In this document: piece by piece, positions 31,968 to 40,763 of the stretch | Layout: the number at the start of each line of letters is the position of its first letter | How positions within the stretch are numbered: position 1 is the first letter of the stretch | Assembly (NCBI GenBank): GCA_029555925.1 | Contig: JAKPQU010000044.1 | Coordinates: forward strand, 1-40,865 | DNA: 40,865 nucleotides | From: Bacillota bacterium | GTDB taxonomy: Bacteria > Eremiobacterota > SpSt-956 > JAKJGF01 | Direction of reading: 5' to 3' | Program-made: the position numbers and the translations under genes | The notes under the pieces: generated by a model | Told to the model about the DNA's origin: nothing | Seen by the model: the letters and a program-made list of their open reading frames with translations, nothing else | Databases searched by the model: none

Positions 31968-33677
31968 TTATTTTCCCGAACTTACCTCCCAGAATAAAGG
32001 TTGAAGCTGTAAATTCCCCTTATTTATATTAAGCTGAAAATACTGACCTGCCATATAAGGATTGTAATGAAAAGCATAGGAAAAATTAGTGCTGGCAGCA
32101 GGAGTAAGCAGATTGTTATATATGCTTAAATTTCCCTGACTCACTACGACTCCTTCTATATCAAGAGAGGCGCCGTCAGATCCATTTATTATAAGTCCAT
32201 CACCTGCATAAACAGCACCTTTTATATAATTTTTTCCTCCTGCAGGATTCCTGTTCATTACAGCAATAAAATACTTTTCTGTCATAATATCTACTTTATT
32301 TGTATCATTATCATCTTTATCCCCTATTTCAAAAGCGCTGTTTACCAGTGAAACAGAATCTCCAGAAACTATCTTTACACCATCTCCGCAGGTAATATCT
32401 ACATTGGTAAGACTCAGCTGTTTATTGATATAGAGTTCCGAATTATCCGAAATTTCAAATGACAGATCCTGTAATTTCAATGCTCCCAGACAGGTAGCAC
32501 TATCTTTTGAAATATATTTGCCCTTTTCCAGAATGAGTTTATTATGAGCTGCATCCCAGGTCAGTCCATCTGTAGCGCAATCATTAAAAGCTTTTCCGCT
32601 TGACAGCCATATTGTAACCGGATTATTGGGATCCGGGTCTGTTTTGCCTTCACCATAATATACGTTAACAGAGGTAGAAGACCATATATTCCCTTTTCCA
32701 TCACCTTTAAGGGTTCCTGTAAATTTCAAATCAGATACGGATTTTACTTTCTCCAAATCAATATCCATTTCAATATAATCGTCAGCACTTATTCCTGTAA
32801 CAGCTGAAAAAATTTTACCGAGCAGGCTATCTCCGAATTTTAACTTTGCAAGAGTCTTATCCAGTACTCCTGAAGAGTTTATCTCTGCAAGTTCAGTACC
32901 AAACTCATAAGCATCGGGCGGTGCATGATTGAGAATATCTCTGATATTTACTCTATATTTATACTTCTGATCAGGGTATCTGCGGTTTTCTATCACTGAT
33001 GCCCCGGAAGAGGTTATCTTGTTTTTTGTGCTTTCATCCAGACTTGATGCTGCTGTAGAAAATTCGGTACCTTTTGCATCAAGAGAAATAGCGCTGTCTA
33101 TAGAAATACTGCTGGCACCGGTATTATTAGTTCTTATCCTGGGCTGTAAACCTGTTAAAGAATCCACTTTAACCGACATATTACTATCTCCGCCAAATCT
33201 CAGAGTTCCACTGCTATAAAGCATTTGAGAAATAGCCTGATAGGTCAGAAGTGCAGTTACAGTCTTTGTATAATTATTCTTTGTTTTCCCGACACTTTTT
33301 ACCAGAATACAGCCGGCAGGAACCTTTATGGAAGACCCATCGGCAAATCCATAGACATCATCAGGCTCTTTACCAAAAAGATTATTCCAAGCATTAACAT
33401 TACAGGTACCTGTACCAATCTTTATACCTGACATTTCGGCATTCCATTCTGATTGTGTCGGCACACTTTCAGTATTCGGATCTACTGTCTCCTCCAGAAA
33501 AGAGATAGCCTTATGTGCACCAGATTCCGCAATCATAAGGGCTTCATTTCTGGAATTGAATGCAACAGAGTTGCTCATCTGAAAAAATGCATCTTTAGTC
33601 AATACTATAACAACAGCAAGAAGTACAAAGGAAAGAAATAATGTAGTCATAAGAATAAAGCCTTTTTCCATATTCAT
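31968..33677 (-). CDS. Large PilX-like prepilin with beta-rich passenger
   Basis: The 569-residue product starts with the PilX-type N-terminus: MNMEKGFILMTTLFLSFVLL, then AVVIVLTKDAFF, a hydrophobic helix without Glu at mature position 5, and the AESGAHKAI segment typical of PilX/GspK minor pilins. The remaining 500 residues are extracellular-type beta-rich sequence with many Asn/Ser/Gly and Asp (DNSELYINKQ, GDKDDNDTNKVD), suggesting a large passenger. Minor pilins prime pilus assembly and may act as adhesin. The start ATG 33677 has AGGAGG six bases upstream. It follows the PilW-like gene by 18 bases. The size is much larger than typical PilX (about 170-200). Confidence 0.82.
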   Translation of the reverse strand: MNMEKGFILMTTLFLSFVLLAVVIVLTKDAFFQMSNSVAFNSRNEALMIAESGAHKAISFLEETVDPNTESVPTQSEWNAEMSGIKIGTGTCNVNAWNNLFGKEPDDVYGFADGSSIKVPAGCILVKSVGKTKNNYTKTVTALLTYQAISQMLYSSGTLRFGGDSNMSVKVDSLTGLQPRIRTNNTGASSISIDSAISLDAKGTEFSTAASSLDESTKNKITSSGASVIENRRYPDQKYKYRVNIRDILNHAPPDAYEFGTELAEINSSGVLDKTLAKLKFGDSLLGKIFSAVTGISADDYIEMDIDLEKVKSVSDLKFTGTLKGDGKGNIWSSTSVNVYYGEGKTDPDPNNPVTIWLSSGKAFNDCATDGLTWDAAHNKLILEKGKYISKDSATCLGALKLQDLSFEISDNSELYINKQLSLTNVDITCGDGVKIVSGDSVSLVNSAFEIGDKDDNDTNKVDIMTEKYFIAVMNRNPAGGKNYIKGAVYAGDGLIINGSDGASLDIEGVVVSQGNLSIYNNLLTPAASTNFSYAFHYNPYMAGQYFQLNINKGNLQLQPLFWEVSSGK

Positions 33678-33695
33678 GACAGACCTCCTCTTTAT

Positions 33696-34394
33696 TTATT
33701 TACCTTTTATTGTGTTATTCATTACAACAGTAAATGTTCTGGTAACCCGAACAGATACAACATTCCTTGCACTTTCACTAGCAGTAACCCTTAAAGTGCA
33801 TCTGTTTCCTGATTGTTCAACAAGTTCAAGATTATAAATATTTTTTGCAACACTTCTTTCTTTAAATTCTCCTGTTCCCCCTGTAGTGGACTGGCTTTGA
33901 AGATCTGCTGCACTCATGGGTACAGGGTAAAACTTTTTAAAAGTATTTTCATAAGTAACATCATTCTTATAGAGTTTTCTGTAGAGTCTATAAGTATCAT
34001 TTTTATAAGGTGCTAAAAAATATAATACGTAGTATTTCCATTTTATAAGAGGGGGAAACGTCTCTGTATATTCTATTTTCAGAGTATTAGTATCAAAGCC
34101 TGAAAGGAGACTTATGTGGGACACCTCTATCACGTTAGAAGACATGTAAGGGAGAGTTATTTGATTATTACCTTTATCCAGCATTGTAACTGAAGAAGCA
34201 GACGTTTCCGACATATCGGAAATAAGCCAGGAAATACCCTTGACTGCCTCATTTCCCGCTGAAGTGGTTGCACTGCCATGAGATGAAGCTACAAGAGCAC
34301 GATTTAAAATAATATTACATATAGTAAGCAAAAATGAAAATATAGCAATAGAGATAATAACTTCTAACAGTGATAAAGCTTTTTTATTTCTCAT
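33696..34394 (-). CDS. PilW-like type IV prepilin
   Basis: The 232-residue product has a prepilin leader MRNKKA followed by LSLLEVIISIAIFSFLLT. The residue before the cleavage point is Ala instead of the usual Gly, and Glu is at mature position 5. The C-terminal part is about 190 residues of beta-rich sequence. Its position after a short prepilin and before a PilX-like gene matches the common pilV-pilW-pilX order of minor pilin clusters. ATG 34394 is used because AGGTG lies four bases upstream and it starts eight bases after the stop of the previous gene; the longer frame starts at a TTG overlapping that stop. Confidence 0.82.
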   Translation of the reverse strand: MRNKKALSLLEVIISIAIFSFLLTICNIILNRALVASSHGSATTSAGNEAVKGISWLISDMSETSASSVTMLDKGNNQITLPYMSSNVIEVSHISLLSGFDTNTLKIEYTETFPPLIKWKYYVLYFLAPYKNDTYRLYRKLYKNDVTYENTFKKFYPVPMSAADLQSQSTTGGTGEFKERSVAKNIYNLELVEQSGNRCTLRVTASESARNVVSVRVTRTFTVVMNNTIKGK

Positions 34395-34401
34395 AACACA
34401 C

Positions 34402-34839
34402 CTAATCAAGATAATTATTTATCCAGCAGGTAGAACTTCTCTGCTTTATTCCTCCAAAACCGGATAATCCCCTGTCATACCAGTAAATAGAAACTTTTAC
34501 CTCTTTTAATTTGTTTCTTTCATCGCTCCCTGATAGTGAACGATCACTAAAAGAAACCCATACTTCCTTCAATTTTACACCATCTACTGTTTCTTCCTGC
34601 CTTATAATATGATCTCCTGAATAACTGTTACTATCATAAAGTACTGCTTCCGAGTAATATTCAAGTTCCGTTTTCAGAAGATTCCCGATAACAAGACTTT
34701 CTTCCCCTTTTCTTATACCTGTAATCCCTCCGCATATTATACCCATAATAATCACTATTACAGTGGCAAGAAGACAGATAGATACAGCCAGTTCCGGCAG
34801 ACTAACACCACTTTCCGGGAGTAATACACATTTTTTCAT
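34402..34839 (-). CDS. PilV-like type IV prepilin
   Basis: The 145-residue product has a prepilin leader MKKCVLLPESG followed by VSLPELAVSICLLATVIVII, with Gly before the cleavage point and Glu at mature position 5. The rest is a short beta-rich globular domain with one cysteine in STCWINN. As first gene in the minor pilin cluster it parallels PilV or FimT. ATG 34839 is chosen with AAGGA about 11 bases upstream; the longer frame adds eight residues from 34863. The three genes are read as one transcript. Confidence 0.8.
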   Translation of the reverse strand: MKKCVLLPESGVSLPELAVSICLLATVIVIIMGIICGGITGIRKGEESLVIGNLLKTELEYYSEAVLYDSNSYSGDHIIRQEETVDGVKLKEVWVSFSDRSLSGSDERNKLKEVKVSIYWYDRGLSGFGGIKQRSSTCWINNYLD

Positions 34840-35118
34840 ACATACAAATATCCTTATATACATATTTTAACTCTTTAAACATATACTATCTCCATCATAA
34901 CTATAATACGATTTATTTCCAGATATGTCAAATTAAAATTCATTGTCATCAGTAAGAGCCTATCCGAAAAGTAATATTTTTTTCATCCTTTCCACTGGCA
35001 GGTCCTGGAGTAACGGAGTCTCCGAAGGACAAAATATATACTGTATTAACAGCCAGTTGTAAATTAAATATAGGCAAAATAGTAGATGTCTGTAAAAACA
35101 GGTTTTCTTTCAGGAGGA
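34840..35118. other. Noncoding region upstream of the pilin cluster
   Basis: The 280 bases contain an AT-rich promoter region and a short GC-richer segment (about 34990-35030). A minus-strand open frame reads FGDSVTPGPASGKDEKN here and could be a degraded protein or insertion-sequence end; the stretch GAGCCTATCCGAAAAG at about 34956-34971 resembles some insertion-sequence ends. I cannot support either further. Confidence 0.35.
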
Positions 35119-35266
35119 TTATAGTTAGTTTCATAACTATCCATAAATAATGACCTGGTAATGCGTAATGCGTAATGCGTGATGCGCAGGGATTAAACCC
35201 GTCACGCGTCACGCGTTACGCGTAACGACGACTTAAATTCTAATAAGTTATGAAATACACTATAAT
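35119..35266. repeat. Family-1 heptad element, complete
   Basis: The ends TTATAGTTAGTTTCATAACT and AAGTTATGAAATACACTATAA are inverted repeats. The core is GTAATGC (three units), GTGATGC, the linker GCAGGGATTAAACCC, then inverse units GCGTCAC, GCGTTAC, GCGTAAC. Confidence 0.9.
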
Positions 35267-35335
35267 TATAAATTTTTATGAAATTACCTATAAAGCTTCA
35301 GGGAAGTAATGACATCCGGGGTAAATGAACATTTA

Positions 35336-37567
35336 TCATTCATCCTTTACTTTATAATCATAATATGAAAGATAATCAGGCTGTTTAGTATCATACAATC
35401 TTTTATATTCCCAGTAACTGCGGAGAACTCTTTTCACATAATCCCTGGTTTCTCTGTAAGGTATATTTTCAACAAATTCATCAATATCTCCATTATATCT
35501 TGTTTTCCACCAGTGACCGGCATTCCACGGGCCTCCGTTATAGCCTGCCAGAGCAAGGACTTCATTATCATATAAATCTTTATAAACAGAGGAAAGGTAA
35601 TAAATACCAAAAGGTATATTTATATTGGGATCTTTAAGATCAGTATCTGTAATTTTCACGCCTTTCCGGGAAGCAATATTTTGTCCCGTTTCCGGCATGA
35701 TCTGCATAAGTCCTATGGCACCTGCCGGAGATAATATGGAAGGTTTATAATGGCTTTCCTCTCTTATAAGACCTGATACAAGACAGGGATCTACAGAAGA
35801 ATATTCTCTGTAAATGAGATCCTTCCAGGCAAGAGGATAACTTACATAATGAAGAGGAACAGGAATATCTTTATACAAACCGCCTCCTGTCATTTCTTCA
35901 TAAGTAAAATTAATTAATGATATGGCATCGTAATAATTACCATATCCGCATAGTATAAGAGCATAAGCAAAATCTTTCTCTTCCTGTTTATGTTCGGGAA
36001 ACTCTACTAACTGTAATTCATTTTCTGCATATTTATAAAGACCTGCCTGACATAATTCCATAAATTTTTTATAATGGCCATTATCGAAAGTACCTTCAAA
36101 AGGCTGCCTTATACCTTCTGCAAAAGACAGTGGCTCTTTTTCCTGAACCATATATTCTTCATATCCGGCAGATACAAGTTTTGCCCTTGCCCTGTAAGCA
36201 TAAAAGGTATGATCATAGGATTTAACTACTTTTTTATATAACTCAAGGGCTTCTTTCTTTTTTTCCATCTTTTCCTCACATTTTGCAACCCAGAAGAGGC
36301 ACTGGCCGGACCATTCGTTATGAGGATATAATGCCACGGCTTTAAGGAAGGCATCACGGGCATTGGAGTAAAGCTTCTGTTTGTAATAAATACGTCCCAG
36401 TTGCCAGTAAGATGCATCTCCCCAGCTGCCTTTCCGAAAAAGTTTACCTGTCTGCCTGTATTGTTTTATTGCTTCCGAAATATGCCCTTCCCTCTCCAGA
36501 TAATAACCGGCCATATAATGGGCTCTGCTGCCAGTATCTGTGTCAGGATAAGAAGCAGCCACATGTTTTAAACCGTCTACCGAACCTTCATAAAGTTTAT
36601 AAAGGGCTTTTGGTGCAAGAGGCCCACCATGTCCTGCAATGTGACGTAATAATTTCGTACCTTCTTGATAAGAACCGGCGTAAAATTCACAGAGTGCTCT
36701 GTGATAACAAATATCACCGGACATAGCTTTTTTCGGATACAATTCAGCGTATTTTCTGTAGTAAAACAATGCTTTCCCCTGTCTGTTCTTATTTTCATAT
36801 TCCCTGCCTGCAGTAAGTAACTCTTCTTCTGAAGGTTTATAAGGAGGAAGTTTTTTCTTTTTTATGAGAAAGGAAATATTGTTTTTTGCTATATCTGATA
36901 GAGGGTTAAAAGGATACAAATAAGTTATTCTGGAATAATATGTAATAGCTTCCTTCCATTTTTTCTCTTTTTCATAACTTCTGGCGAGACGGTAATAAAG
37001 ATCAGGGAAAAAGTTAAATCTCTTTTTTGTATCTATTGCTTTTTTATAATAATCAATAGCCTTACCGTAATTTTTCTTCCCATAAAAAAGATTACCTGTT
37101 ATAAATAAAGCTTCAGAAGAAAGAGGACTGTCATGATATGTTTTAACAATATGTTCCATCTCGCTTATAGCTTTATTTTCGTCTCTATTTATATAAGATT
37201 TAAATTTAAAAAAATCTCTGTATTCCGGCATATATGTTATTGCTCCAGGTAACTTCAGAAATTTATCAAAATCCTTTTTTTCCATATAACAGAGAGCAAG
37301 TAAAAAATTTTTCCTGTCTCTGTTTAATTTATCTTTTTCATCTATGTTAAGATTTTGAAGCTTTTGTATGGCTCCTTCTATATCATGCTCTTCCATAAGA
37401 ATTGAACTTTTTATTAATTCATGTATATAATCTCCAGAAGAACCGATTTTATTTACTGTCGGAGAAGGGACAGGAGAAGGTTCACTTTTTTTATTTTCTC
37501 TCATACAGCTCAAAAAAGAAAGAGAAGTAATCAAGAATAATGAGATAAATAAGATTAAATGCTTCAT
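35336..37567 (-). CDS. slt: Soluble lytic murein transglycosylase (Slt-type)
   Basis: The 743-residue product has an N-terminal export signal with a possible lipobox (SFLSC, Cys21). A long superhelical region of TPR-like repeats follows (about 45-560, ALFITGNLFYGKKNYGKAID, CLFWVAKCEEKMEKKKEALE). The C-terminal GH23 lysozyme-like domain (about 585-735) carries catalytic Glu604 in IREESHYKP, then AGAIGLMQIMPETG, GIYYLSSV and ALAGYNGGPWNAGHW. It cleaves the glycan strands of peptidoglycan with formation of 1,6-anhydro-MurNAc and acts in wall turnover. The architecture matches Slt70 at slightly greater length. No partner gene is adjacent; it is next to the minor pilin cluster on the same strand, which may need local wall cutting, but that is inference. 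Confidence 0.95.
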   Translation of the reverse strand: MKHLILFISLFLITSLSFLSCMRENKKSEPSPVPSPTVNKIGSSGDYIHELIKSSILMEEHDIEGAIQKLQNLNIDEKDKLNRDRKNFLLALCYMEKKDFDKFLKLPGAITYMPEYRDFFKFKSYINRDENKAISEMEHIVKTYHDSPLSSEALFITGNLFYGKKNYGKAIDYYKKAIDTKKRFNFFPDLYYRLARSYEKEKKWKEAITYYSRITYLYPFNPLSDIAKNNISFLIKKKKLPPYKPSEEELLTAGREYENKNRQGKALFYYRKYAELYPKKAMSGDICYHRALCEFYAGSYQEGTKLLRHIAGHGGPLAPKALYKLYEGSVDGLKHVAASYPDTDTGSRAHYMAGYYLEREGHISEAIKQYRQTGKLFRKGSWGDASYWQLGRIYYKQKLYSNARDAFLKAVALYPHNEWSGQCLFWVAKCEEKMEKKKEALELYKKVVKSYDHTFYAYRARAKLVSAGYEEYMVQEKEPLSFAEGIRQPFEGTFDNGHYKKFMELCQAGLYKYAENELQLVEFPEHKQEEKDFAYALILCGYGNYYDAISLINFTYEEMTGGGLYKDIPVPLHYVSYPLAWKDLIYREYSSVDPCLVSGLIREESHYKPSILSPAGAIGLMQIMPETGQNIASRKGVKITDTDLKDPNINIPFGIYYLSSVYKDLYDNEVLALAGYNGGPWNAGHWWKTRYNGDIDEFVENIPYRETRDYVKRVLRSYWEYKRLYDTKQPDYLSYYDYKVKDE

Positions 37568-37583
37568 TAATACACCTTATGTC

Positions 37584-37683
37584 TTTACTGACCTGAGCAT
37601 AAGCAATTAATATTTTAATATGTTATAAACCAGATTAGATAAGATTTTCTGGCTTTTCACTATTCACTACTCACTTCAGTAAA
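37584..37683. repeat. Family-2b heptad element
   Basis: The left end TTTACTGACCTGAGCATAA and right end ACTTCAGTAAA are inverted repeats. The interior CCAGATTAGATAAGATTTTC and the inverse heptads TTTTCAC, TATTCAC, TACTCAC match the element at 10844-10922 in reverse orientation. Confidence 0.85.
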
Positions 37684-37809
37684 TTTCAGTGAAGAATTAT
37701 ATCATCACGAGAACTATGAGTCAATCTGATTGTATTTTTTTATGACATGTAGATTCATTTTTACTGAAAATTGTAACTGTTTTCATAAATCTATTAATTT
37801 ATATGAGAA

Positions 37810-37829
37810 TCGTAACGTGTAACGCGTAA
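37810..37829 (+). repeat. Short solo heptad array
   Basis: GTAACGT, GTAACGC, GTAAAA, without terminal repeats or an inverse partner. The surrounding 37684-37932 holds no gene and nothing else I can name. Confidence 0.6.
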
Positions 37830-37932
37830 AAAATATCATTCAATTTTTTTTATTGAAGGGGTTTAATCTATATTTAGAGAAAGTATTAAGTCTTATAAAA
37901 AACTGGCTCAAAAAAAGATCAAAAATCAGGAG

Positions 37933-39300
37933 GTGAAAGCTGGCCAGGCTCCAGCAGATTTCATGGAAAAACTTACCAGAGAAGAACTGCTCAAAAAAGC
38001 AGAAAAACCGGGGAAAGACGCTATGAAACTCCATCCTTTTTACAGAGGTAAAATAGGAGTTGTGCCAAAATGCGTTATAAGGGATTTCAATGATTTTGCC
38101 ATATGGTATACTCCCGGAGTGGCAAAGCCATGCCTTGATATTAAAGCAGACAAATCAAAGGTTTTTCTTCATACGAACAAGGCAAATATGGTGGCAGTAG
38201 TATCCGACGGTACAAGGGTTCTCGGATTGGGTGACATAGGTCCCGAGGCTGCCATACCTGTCATGGAAGGTAAAGCCCTTCTCTTTAAATATCTCGGAGG
38301 AGTGGATGCATTTCCCATATGTCTGGATACAAAAGATACGGAAGAAATAATAAGGACAGTGAAATTACTTCAGCCATGTTTCGGAGGTATAAATCTGGAA
38401 GATATTGAAAAACCAAAATGTTTTGAAATACTGGAAAGATTGAGAAAAGAGATGGATATACCTGTCTGGCATGATGATCAGCAGGGAACTGCCGCAGTTG
38501 TTGCAGCAGGTCTTATAAATGCTCTTAAATTCGTGGGAAAAGATATAGATAAAGCACATGTATGTATGGTAGGTGCCGGCGCTGCCAATATGGCTATATT
38601 CAGAATTATTGTGGCAGCAGGAATAAAAGCTGAAAATGTTATTATATGTGACAGTAAGGGTATGCTGGGCACAGGAAGGACAGAGCTTAAAGGAACATAT
38701 AAATGGGATATATGCGAAAAGACAAACAAATGGGGTAGAGCAGGTTCTACAGGCGAAGCCTTTAAGGATATGGATGTATGTCTGGCAGCGTCCTCTCCCG
38801 GCCCGGGCACTGTAAAACCTGAATGGGTTTCCACTATGGCAAAAGATTCAATAGTATTTGCCACGGCAAATCCAATACCGGAAATATGGCCATGGGAAGC
38901 TAAAGAAGCAGGGGCAAGAATAGTTGCAACAGGCAGATCCGATTTTGACAATCAGGTAAATAATTCCCTGGGATTTCCCGGCATATTCAGAGGAGCCCTT
39001 GATGTAAATGCAAAGACCATTACAGACGAAATGTGTATAGCTGCAGCTCTGGAACTGGCAAAGGTTGCAGAAGATAAAGGATTGAGAGAAGATTATATTA
39101 TACCCAATATGAATGAATGGGAAGTATTCCCCAGAGAAGCAGTAGCTGTGGGTATGAAAGCCATAGAACAGGGAATCGCAAGAATTCACCACACAAAGGA
39201 AGAGCTGATGGAAAAAGCTGAAATAGCCATAAGAGGATCAAGGGAAATGGTTCATCTTCTTATGGATAATAAATTAATACCCCCTGCGCCGGAGGAATAA
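37933..39300 (+). CDS. Malic enzyme (NAD(P)-dependent, short bacterial form)
   Basis: The 455-residue product matches the short malic enzyme: HPFYRGKIGV at the start, YTPGVAKPC, NKANMVAVVSDGTRVLGLGD, GPEAAIPVMEGKALL, INLEDIEKP, PVWHDDQQGTA, NAD(P)-binding VCMVGAGAANMAIF, and TANPIPEIWP. It catalyses oxidative decarboxylation of malate to pyruvate; the cofactor is not settled. The start is uncertain. GTG 37933 lies directly after AGGAGG, too close for normal initiation. ATG 37963 is 29 bases downstream of that site. The frame is open further upstream to a stop at 37864 with protein-like sequence, though without a standard start. Confidence 0.95.
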   Translation: MKAGQAPADFMEKLTREELLKKAEKPGKDAMKLHPFYRGKIGVVPKCVIRDFNDFAIWYTPGVAKPCLDIKADKSKVFLHTNKANMVAVVSDGTRVLGLGDIGPEAAIPVMEGKALLFKYLGGVDAFPICLDTKDTEEIIRTVKLLQPCFGGINLEDIEKPKCFEILERLRKEMDIPVWHDDQQGTAAVVAAGLINALKFVGKDIDKAHVCMVGAGAANMAIFRIIVAAGIKAENVIICDSKGMLGTGRTELKGTYKWDICEKTNKWGRAGSTGEAFKDMDVCLAASSPGPGTVKPEWVSTMAKDSIVFATANPIPEIWPWEAKEAGARIVATGRSDFDNQVNNSLGFPGIFRGALDVNAKTITDEMCIAAALELAKVAEDKGLREDYIIPNMNEWEVFPREAVAVGMKAIEQGIARIHHTKEELMEKAEIAIRGSREMVHLLMDNKLIPPAPEE

Positions 39301-39598
39301 AGGAGCTATAAAAACAGGGATTGTTACGAAAATTCAGGCATTTTTGCTGTAAACATCGGAACAATCCCTGCTTCATACAGCAAATATAGAGTACCAGATA
39401 AATTCGCACAAATCTTTATACCGTCTAACTCTCGGATTATTTATTGGAGAGACCTCACAATAATAACTTACTATCGTTATAAACTTGAACACCTTTATAG
39501 AGAAAGGTGGTTTTGCAGACTCAGAACACTCTGTTGTACTTTTCGCAGCGTTGGGCTAAAATATCCTAATTCTCGCGAAAGTAAGCCGGCGATGGTAA
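39301..39598. ncRNA. Candidate structured noncoding region of about 300 bases
   Basis: There is no convincing open frame on either strand. It contains several inverted repeats. An 11-bp stem CAGGGATTGTT pairs with AACAATCCCTG at 39315-39325/39360-39370. CTCTC/GAGAG lies around 39435-39455. AACACCTTT pairs with AAAGGTGGTT near 39487-39511. ACTTTTCGC pairs with GCGAAAGT near 39538-39582. Composition is less AT-rich than other intergenic regions here and it has no heptads. It could be a small RNA, a leader of the secreted-protein gene on the minus strand, or a decayed mobile element. I do not recognise 6S, tmRNA, RNase P or SRP motifs. Confidence 0.35.
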
Positions 39599-40501
39599 TC
39601 AGGGAGAAGTGCCCTTAACCCAGCTATAAACATAGATATATCCGGCACTTATACCGGAGTTTCCGCCGCTGGCCTGTATGGCTATCTGTAATTTTGGCTC
39701 TATGTAACCTGGAACTATTTCTTTTGTAGTTTTCTCAAAACTATTCCCCTCTCCGTCTTCTTTAGCAATTTTTAAAGAACCGAGACTGATATGGCCGCCT
39801 CCGGGGCCTGTACCATATTGGCCCATCTGAGCATAAAGGGTTGCTCCTTCATAAAAAGATGTCGCAACCTTTCCGTTTGCGATTTTTATATACATGGTAA
39901 CAGGCTGACCAGGTATTAAAATGGTTGGAGGAGGAGTCCAGTAAAATTTACGTTCATAAAAAGTTGTACCATTGCCTGTATTACATGAAGAATAAAAAAT
40001 TATACAGTCCTCTTTAAATGTTGTAAGCTCCACATTCCAGCCGTTTCCATCTACAAAAGATTTATTTTCTTCTATATCTGTAAGTTTCCAGTAGCCTCCC
40101 TTTATATTCCGGGGATTTGAAGAGCCAGAAACTGTTCCATTCCAGTACCAATCGGATTTATACCAGTCTGCAGTCCCGGAAACCTGACTGCCGTCAGGCG
40201 ATAAAGTACCATAATAACGCCCCTTATTACCATGACGATATAATACGATTTCATTTCCATTAACAGACTCTATTTCTATTACGTCTTTAATACCTCCCCA
40301 TTGTGCATCAAAAATATCTGTGCCGGGTCTCCTAGTCCAGGTTCCGTTATATACTGTACTTCCGGCGACTTCCTTAATTTTCAATTGTGTGCCTAAAACA
40401 TCGGGGTATTTAGAAGAATTATCACCCATTGCATTACTGACTGCTGCAATTAAAAAGATAGTAATCAAGATCATTACCATAAATTTCCTATTATTAAACA
40501 T
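39599..40501 (-). CDS. Secreted beta-rich protein, unknown function
   Basis: The 300-residue product has a signal peptide (MFNNRKFMVMILITIFLIAA, cleavage after VSNA). The body is rich in aromatic, glycine and asparagine residues. Residues of about 50-110 carry a tryptophan/tyrosine-rich stretch (GTWTRRPGTDIFDAQWGG, RHGNKGRYYGTLSPDGSQVS, DWYWNGTVSG) of the kind seen in small beta-barrel lipid- or sugar-binding domains. The C-terminal part (GPGGGHISLGSLKIAK, SGGNSGISAGYIYVYSW) looks like a second beta domain. No catalytic motif is seen. ATG 40501 is chosen because AAAGGA lies eight bases upstream; in-frame starts at 40510 and 40537 are less well placed. It stands alone between the structured region and a family-2 element. 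Confidence 0.75.
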   Translation of the reverse strand: MFNNRKFMVMILITIFLIAAVSNAMGDNSSKYPDVLGTQLKIKEVAGSTVYNGTWTRRPGTDIFDAQWGGIKDVIEIESVNGNEIVLYRHGNKGRYYGTLSPDGSQVSGTADWYKSDWYWNGTVSGSSNPRNIKGGYWKLTDIEENKSFVDGNGWNVELTTFKEDCIIFYSSCNTGNGTTFYERKFYWTPPPTILIPGQPVTMYIKIANGKVATSFYEGATLYAQMGQYGTGPGGGHISLGSLKIAKEDGEGNSFEKTTKEIVPGYIEPKLQIAIQASGGNSGISAGYIYVYSWVKGTSP

Positions 40502-40599
40502 TTCATTCATCCTTTCATGTAATTTTTTGTTACCCAAATTGAGCAGGAAGGATTGATTATTTTATGTCCTCATAGGCATCAACCTGAAAAAATGAACAT

Positions 40600-40704
40600 T
40601 TACTGACCTGAGCATAATCATGTAATAACAGTCTTCCTCCCGTCACGCGTTACGCTTTACGCGTCACGAGAGCAAATATGTATTATTTATGCTCATCACA
40701 GTAA
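40600..40704. repeat. Family-2 heptad element, complete
   Basis: The ends TTACTGACCTGAGCATAA and the complement of TTACTGTGATGAGCATAA enclose inverse heptads GCGTTAC, GCTTTAC, GCGTCAC, GA. The left half matches the chimeric element at 10909; the right half matches 8658-8747. Confidence 0.9.
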
Positions 40705-40763
40705 AATAATATAGTAAAAGCAAGCTAATTACCGCTACAGGTAAATTAGTAACCATTTATCAG

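Noticed and set aside
34949..35212. Minus-strand open frame of 87 codons across the region upstream of the pilin cluster
   Set aside because: Most of it reads through the family-1 repeat and the remainder has no start with a ribosome site. The FGDSVTPGPASGKDEKN segment could be a decayed gene end but cannot be supported.
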